Assembly (NCBI GenBank): GCA_020024615.1
Contig: JAHHTP010000004.1
Location: 1 to 64,000, forward strand
DNA: 64,000 nt
Direction: 5' to 3'
Origin: Oscillospiraceae bacterium
GTDB lineage: Bacteria > Bacillota > Clostridia > Oscillospirales > Ruminococcaceae
Below, piece by piece: positions 59,760 to 64,000 of this stretch (position 1 is its first letter; the number at the start of each line of letters is the position of its first letter). The position numbers and the translations under genes are program-made. The notes beneath the pieces were generated by a model. That model was not told the DNA's origin. It saw only the letters and a list, made by a program, of their open reading frames with translations, and ran no database searches.

Positions 59760-61706
59760 TTAACGCTTTTTGCGTTTGTTTCTGGAAGTGGTTTTTCCAT
59801 TCGGCGCAGTGCGACTCATTTTGGCACGGTATACACCATTTTTGTCAAAAGTACCCTGTTTGACTGGTTTGTCCACCGATGCTTTTCGGTTTACCGGACG
59901 GGAACTCAGCAACGGCTTGACGATACATTCTGGACCGTTTCCAATCAAGTCGGTACGACCAACGCGTTTTAACGCTTCGATAACCAGCGGTGCCTTCTCC
60001 TTCTGATAATATTGCAGCAACGCACGCTGCATTGCTTTCTCATGCGGGTCTTTAGCGACATATACCTCTTTCATGGTGTATGGATTCAAGCCGGTATAAT
60101 ACATACAGGTCGAAACGGTGCCTGGCGTTGGATAGAAGTCCTGTACCTGTTCCGGGCGGATGCGCATTTTCTTTAAGAATACCGCAACCTCGACCGCATT
60201 TTCCATCTTGGAACCCGGATGGGATGACATCAAATACGGCACCAGGTACTGCTCTTTTCCCAGCTGTTTGGTTTTTTCAAAATACATCTTGGAGAACTTC
60301 ACAAAGCTTTCGATGTACGGTTTGCCCATATTTTCCAGCACAACAGCCGAGCAATGCTCTGGTGCAACCTTCAACTGACCCGAAATGTGATGCTCTACCA
60401 GCTCGTTGAAAAATTCCTGATCTTTATCCTCCAGCATATAGTCATAGCGTAGTCCAGAACGGATAAACACCTTTTTCACGCCTGGCAGCGCACGCAGACG
60501 GCGCAGGATATGCAGATATTCGCTATGGTCAACCTGCAACGCTTTGCATGGATGTGGTGCCAAACACTTTCGATCCGGACACATACCCACCAGATTTTGC
60601 TTCTGACAGGATGGGATTCTGAAATTTGCAGTCGGACCGCCGACGTCGTGGATGTATCCCTTAAAGCGTGGGTCTTGGGTCAGCTGAATCGCCTCTTTTA
60701 CCAAAGATTCCTCACTACGGGTTGTAATGTGTCTGCCCTGATGGAACTGAATGGCGCAGAAGTTGCATCCGCCGAAGCAACCACGGTTATGGGTCAAGGA
60801 GAACTGAACCTCCTCAATACCTGGAACACCACCATCCTTTTCATACATCGGGTGCCAATGGCGCATATATGGCAGGTCATAAACCCAGTCAAGTTCTTCG
60901 GTGGTCAGTCCCGGCATCGGTTCATTCTGCACCAGCATTTTATTGCCGTGACGCTGAATCAGCTTTTTGCCCCTGACCTCATCCTGCTCTGCCAGCTGCA
61001 TATAGGTTGCTTTGGCATAAGATTTCTTATCCTTACATACAATCGCATAATCCGGACACTGCACCGCACCCCAAGGGGTATTGACCGGGTCGGTTAAGTA
61101 ACAGGTACCCCGAATATCGGTCATGTTTTTGACATCCTCGCCCTTTGCCAGACGGTTGACAATCTGTATAATCTGATTTTCGCCCATGCCATAAATCAGC
61201 AGATCAGCACCAGAATCTATTAAAATGGTCGGCAGCACCTTATCTTCCCAGTAATCATAATGTGCAAAACGGCGCAACGATGCTTCCAGGCCACCGATGA
61301 TAATCGGTTTATCCGGACATACCGAACGGATTCCCTGACAATACACTGTCACCGCTCTATCTGGACGCAAACCCATCTTACCACCCGGGGAATAGGCATC
61401 GGTCGAACGCAGACGCTTCGCAACAGTATAATGCGCTACCATTGAGTCGATGTTGCCGGAGGTGACTAAAAATCCATACTTCGGCTCACCCAAAGACAGA
61501 TAGGACTGCGGATTATGCCAGTTCGGCTGCGGAATAATACCAATTGTATAACCCTGCGATTCCACTACACGAGAGATAATCGAAACACCAAAACTCGGAT
61601 GATCGACATACGCATCACCCGATATATATACAAAGTCCAGCTGCTCAATGCCGCGTTCTTTCAAATCAGCTGCGCACACCGGCAGAAATTCTTTTCCCAC
61701 TGCCAT
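59760..61706 (-). CDS. ygiQ: YgiQ-family radical SAM protein
   Basis: 648 residues. An N-terminal region (IDFVYISGDAYVDHPSFGVS with IISRVVESQGYTIGIIPQP) resembling a B12-binding fold precedes the radical SAM core with CFGGCNFCAIQFHQGR (CxxxCxxC cluster ligands). The C-terminal part has the DUF3362-like GLNPYTMKEVYVAKDPHEKA and a basic tail. Its reaction is unknown. Start ATG behind AGAGAGGAATTTTT. It follows ftsK by 13 bases, so it is probably co-transcribed with the DNA translocase gene, without an evident functional link. Confidence 0.9.
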   Translation of the reverse strand: MAVGKEFLPVCAADLKERGIEQLDFVYISGDAYVDHPSFGVSIISRVVESQGYTIGIIPQPNWHNPQSYLSLGEPKYGFLVTSGNIDSMVAHYTVAKRLRSTDAYSPGGKMGLRPDRAVTVYCQGIRSVCPDKPIIIGGLEASLRRFAHYDYWEDKVLPTILIDSGADLLIYGMGENQIIQIVNRLAKGEDVKNMTDIRGTCYLTDPVNTPWGAVQCPDYAIVCKDKKSYAKATYMQLAEQDEVRGKKLIQRHGNKMLVQNEPMPGLTTEELDWVYDLPYMRHWHPMYEKDGGVPGIEEVQFSLTHNRGCFGGCNFCAIQFHQGRHITTRSEESLVKEAIQLTQDPRFKGYIHDVGGPTANFRIPSCQKQNLVGMCPDRKCLAPHPCKALQVDHSEYLHILRRLRALPGVKKVFIRSGLRYDYMLEDKDQEFFNELVEHHISGQLKVAPEHCSAVVLENMGKPYIESFVKFSKMYFEKTKQLGKEQYLVPYLMSSHPGSKMENAVEVAVFLKKMRIRPEQVQDFYPTPGTVSTCMYYTGLNPYTMKEVYVAKDPHEKAMQRALLQYYQKEKAPLVIEALKRVGRTDLIGNGPECIVKPLLSSRPVNRKASVDKPVKQGTFDKNGVYRAKMSRTAPNGKTTSRNKRKKR

Positions 61707-61719
61707 AAAAATTCCTCTC

Positions 61720-64000
61720 TTATTGATAATTCTCTATACTTGTTCTTAAAATCTGACGAGGCTTGCTGCCCTCAGATGGGCCGACAATTCCCTTTTCTTC
61801 CATTTCATCCATCAACCTTGCCGCACGGGCGTAACCGACTTTCAGTTTACGCTGTATGTACGAGGTAGAAGCCTGTCCTGCTTCTACAACACAAGCAACC
61901 GCCTGCTCAAACAATGGGTCAGTATCATCTGCCCCCACATTGTTGGACATGGCAGACGCATTTCCCTTTTCCGCGACAGCATTCTGCTCAATCGCATCCA
62001 TAATCTGGCTATCATAAACCTGATGATCGCCCGATACAAACCGAACAACCTCCTCCACCTCTTTATCCGAAACAAAACAACCCTGTAATCTGGTTGGCTT
62101 AGGTGCACCGGATGGCGCAAACAACATATCACCTTTACCGAGCAGCTTTTCTGCACCAGCAGAGTCTAAAATGGTACGGGAATCCACCTGTGAGGAAACC
62201 GCAAATGCGATTCTTGACGGAATGTTTGCCTTAATGATACCGGTGATGACATCAACCGACGGACGCTGGGTCGCAATGACCAGATACATGCCAGCAGCAC
62301 GCGCCATCTGCGCTAGTCGACAGATGGAATCCTCAACCTCGCTCGGTGCTGCCATCATCAAATCGGCAAGCTCGTCGATGATAATGACAATTTGCGGCAT
62401 CTTCTCCAAATCAGTTCTGGTTTCCGCCAGTGCGTTGAATCCCTTGATATCACGCACACCCTTATCCGCAAATTCATTATAGCGTTTGAGCATCTCGGTC
62501 ACCGCCCATTGCAATGCGCCAGCAGCCTTCCTCGGATCGGTCACAACCGGAACCAGCAGATGTGGAATGCCGTTGTAAATGCCAAGTTCAACTACTTTCG
62601 GATCAACCAGCAGCAGACGCACTTCGCTTGGGTCGGCTTTATACAGAATGCTGATTAACAGCGAGTTGATGCAGACCGATTTACCCGAACCGGTCGCACC
62701 TGCAATCAGCGTATGCGGCATTTTAGACAGATCGGCGGTGACAACATTGCCGGCAATATCCTTACCGAGTGCAACGGTCAGCTTGCTTTTGGCATTGTTA
62801 AACTCCGGCGTGTCGATAATCTCTCGAATCGTGACAACATCGGTGATTTTATTCGGCACCTCAATGCCGATTGCAGCTTTATTTGGAATCGGGGCTTCAA
62901 TACGCACCCCGGCAGCCGCCAGATTCAGCGCAATATCGTCTGCCAATCCGGTGACTTTGGAAATTTTGACACCAGCAGCTGGCTGTAATTCATACCGGGT
63001 AACGGTCGGACCACGACTGATATCCACAAGCTTGGTTTTCACGCCGAAGCTCTCCAGCGTTTCCACAAGCAGTCCGGCGTTGATGCGAAGTTCTTCGCTG
63101 ACATCCTGTCCGCCATTATTTTTGGGTTGTTTTAAGAGCATAACAGACGGATATTCATAGATTCGCTGAATCTGCTCCACCTCAATATCAATAGATGCTG
63201 GCTCACCGCTTTCCACTGGAAGCTGTGTCGACTCCTGTGATTGTATTGCTTCTTGGATCTGTGGCTGATTTACAGATTTGGATTCCTCCTGCTGTTCCAT
63301 AAGCTTATGAATCAAATCCTCCACACCGTCCGATTCCGTAGCCACCTCAAATTCTGGCTCTGGCAGGAAATCCTTTGCTGTTTTCAATTTTTCAGCTTTG
63401 ATATCCTCTACCGGCTTAGGAGCATTCTTTGCCTGTTTCTGTGCCTCAATCCGTTTCGCTTCCTTCTCGGCGGCTTTCTGCTGTTTTTCCAGATGTTTCT
63501 GCTGCTTGCGCAATTCTCTTTGCTCTTGATGTTTTTCCTGGTCATCCAATATCTCATCCGACGAAGTTTTTGCATAGGATTCTTCCACGCCGCTCTTAAT
63601 CGCACGCGGGATTTTTTGAAAGAAGCGCAGAACACCGCCCACGCTGGTTCCCGTCAATACCATCAATACTACAAACAGCAGGATAAACATTACAACCAGA
63701 GCGGCTTCTTTTCCGCACAGCAGCGTAAGTGGATAGCCAATCAGCAGGCTCGCCACACCGCCACCTTTTAAATTCGCACCACTTTGGTACACAAATTGCA
63801 GTAGATTCCAAAAACTGCCTTCTGGATATCCGCCAGCAAAATTCTGCGTAATCGAGCAGAGCAAAATGACCGTCAGAAATACCATTCCCAGCCGGAATCC
63901 GATGTTGTTCATCTGTTTGCCAAGCCCCACCGAACCGGCAAGCAATAAAAGCAGAATGGGCAGCACAATCGAATAGAAGCTAAACAAGCCGAACAAAAAG
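61720..64000 (-). CDS. FtsK/SpoIIIE DNA translocase, 5' end beyond the window
   Basis: About 760 residues visible; the frame is still open at the window edge, so the first membrane helix and start are missing. Three or four hydrophobic helices (up to about residue 130) are followed by an acidic/Gln-rich coil region (about 150-270) and the RecA-like motor: IAGATGSGKSVCINSLLISI (Walker A), VDPKVVELGIYNGIPHLLVP, and PQIVIIIDELADLMM (Walker B). The C-terminal winged helix (about 690-758, QASTSYIQRKLKVGYARAAR) is the KOPS/SRS-reading gamma domain. It pumps DNA through the septum, in sporulation into the forespore. Confidence 0.95.
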   Translation of the reverse strand, partial: FLFGLFSFYSIVLPILLLLLAGSVGLGKQMNNIGFRLGMVFLTVILLCSITQNFAGGYPEGSFWNLLQFVYQSGANLKGGGVASLLIGYPLTLLCGKEAALVVMFILLFVVLMVLTGTSVGGVLRFFQKIPRAIKSGVEESYAKTSSDEILDDQEKHQEQRELRKQQKHLEKQQKAAEKEAKRIEAQKQAKNAPKPVEDIKAEKLKTAKDFLPEPEFEVATESDGVEDLIHKLMEQQEESKSVNQPQIQEAIQSQESTQLPVESGEPASIDIEVEQIQRIYEYPSVMLLKQPKNNGGQDVSEELRINAGLLVETLESFGVKTKLVDISRGPTVTRYELQPAAGVKISKVTGLADDIALNLAAAGVRIEAPIPNKAAIGIEVPNKITDVVTIREIIDTPEFNNAKSKLTVALGKDIAGNVVTADLSKMPHTLIAGATGSGKSVCINSLLISILYKADPSEVRLLLVDPKVVELGIYNGIPHLLVPVVTDPRKAAGALQWAVTEMLKRYNEFADKGVRDIKGFNALAETRTDLEKMPQIVIIIDELADLMMAAPSEVEDSICRLAQMARAAGMYLVIATQRPSVDVITGIIKANIPSRIAFAVSSQVDSRTILDSAGAEKLLGKGDMLFAPSGAPKPTRLQGCFVSDKEVEEVVRFVSGDHQVYDSQIMDAIEQNAVAEKGNASAMSNNVGADDTDPLFEQAVACVVEAGQASTSYIQRKLKVGYARAARLMDEMEEKGIVGPSEGSKPRQILRTSIENYQ

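Noticed and set aside
1-64000. CRISPR arrays, tRNA or rRNA genes, insertion sequences
   Set aside because: Read for repeated units, cloverleaf-like elements and transposase motifs in the gaps; none recognised. Gaps are short and mostly explained by promoters and terminators.

Overview
The window is a chromosomal segment of a low-to-mid GC, Gram-positive, spore-forming anaerobe, most likely a member of the Clostridia (Oscillospiraceae/Ruminococcaceae type). The evidence is PolC-type DNA polymerase III, SpoVT and SpoIIR, AddAB instead of RecBCD, DnaD plus a DnaC/DnaI-type loader, the firmicute gene order pyrH-frr-uppS-cdsA-dxr-rseP-ispG-polC, a short HisG with HisZ, and strong AGGAGG-type ribosome sites. 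I cannot name a species from the sequence alone. Almost everything is core metabolism or housekeeping; only the first 2 kb look accessory.

Layout. 1-800: scar of a lost mobile element (a truncated gene running antisense into an immA-like peptidase gene, plus a fragment of a serine recombinase). 836-2072: a small plus-strand cassette (DUF2975 membrane protein, XRE/YozG-type regulator, membrane-anchored protein) behind a near-consensus promoter. 2337-2939: spoVT with a sigma-G-like promoter. 8247-2996 (minus): a five-gene run of poorly characterised proteins (DUF5685, a J-domain/TPR/Cys-rich protein, an integral membrane protein, an XpaC-family protein, a large membrane-anchored protein), the best candidate here for an undescribed system. 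9920-8415: an L,D-transpeptidase lipoprotein with a long leader. 11190-10174: an orphan CbiG-like protein. 19448-11316 (minus): a complete eleven-gene operon hisZGDCB-[GNAT]-hisHAFIE, from a TTGACA promoter to a strong intrinsic terminator. 30357-19600 (minus): pyrH, frr, uppS, cdsA, dxr, rseP, ispG, polC, with internal terminators and a separate promoter before ispG. 34765-30492 (minus): dnaD, helicase loader and SIS protein, then citrate synthase. 34973-36743 (plus): a zinc phospholipase C-like protein and a RelQ-type (p)ppGpp synthetase. 42451-36788 (minus): aroB-aroA-aroC-pheA-aroK/aroE (a kinase-dehydrogenase fusion), preceded by a leader with an intrinsic terminator between promoter and first gene. 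54037-42621 (minus): spoIIR-addB-addA, then rlmB and a P-type-ATPase-like protein without the phosphorylation motif. 54264-56180 (plus): glgB. 59597-56273 (minus): gltX-glnS. 64000-59760 (minus): ftsK/spoIIIE (cut by the window end) and ygiQ.

How the genes work together. The his operon carries all steps from PRPP and ATP to histidinol oxidation except histidinol-phosphate phosphatase, which must be encoded elsewhere. The aro operon covers dehydroquinate synthesis, shikimate reduction and phosphorylation, EPSP and chorismate synthesis and the prephenate dehydratase step to phenylalanine; DAHP synthase and dehydroquinase are not here. The pyrH-polC region combines nucleotide, translation, isoprenoid, phospholipid and replication functions, a typical firmicute arrangement.

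Protein calls rest on motifs and family resemblance read by eye. No database search, folding program or alignment was run. Promoter calls are consensus matches and terminator calls are visible hairpins with or without T-runs.
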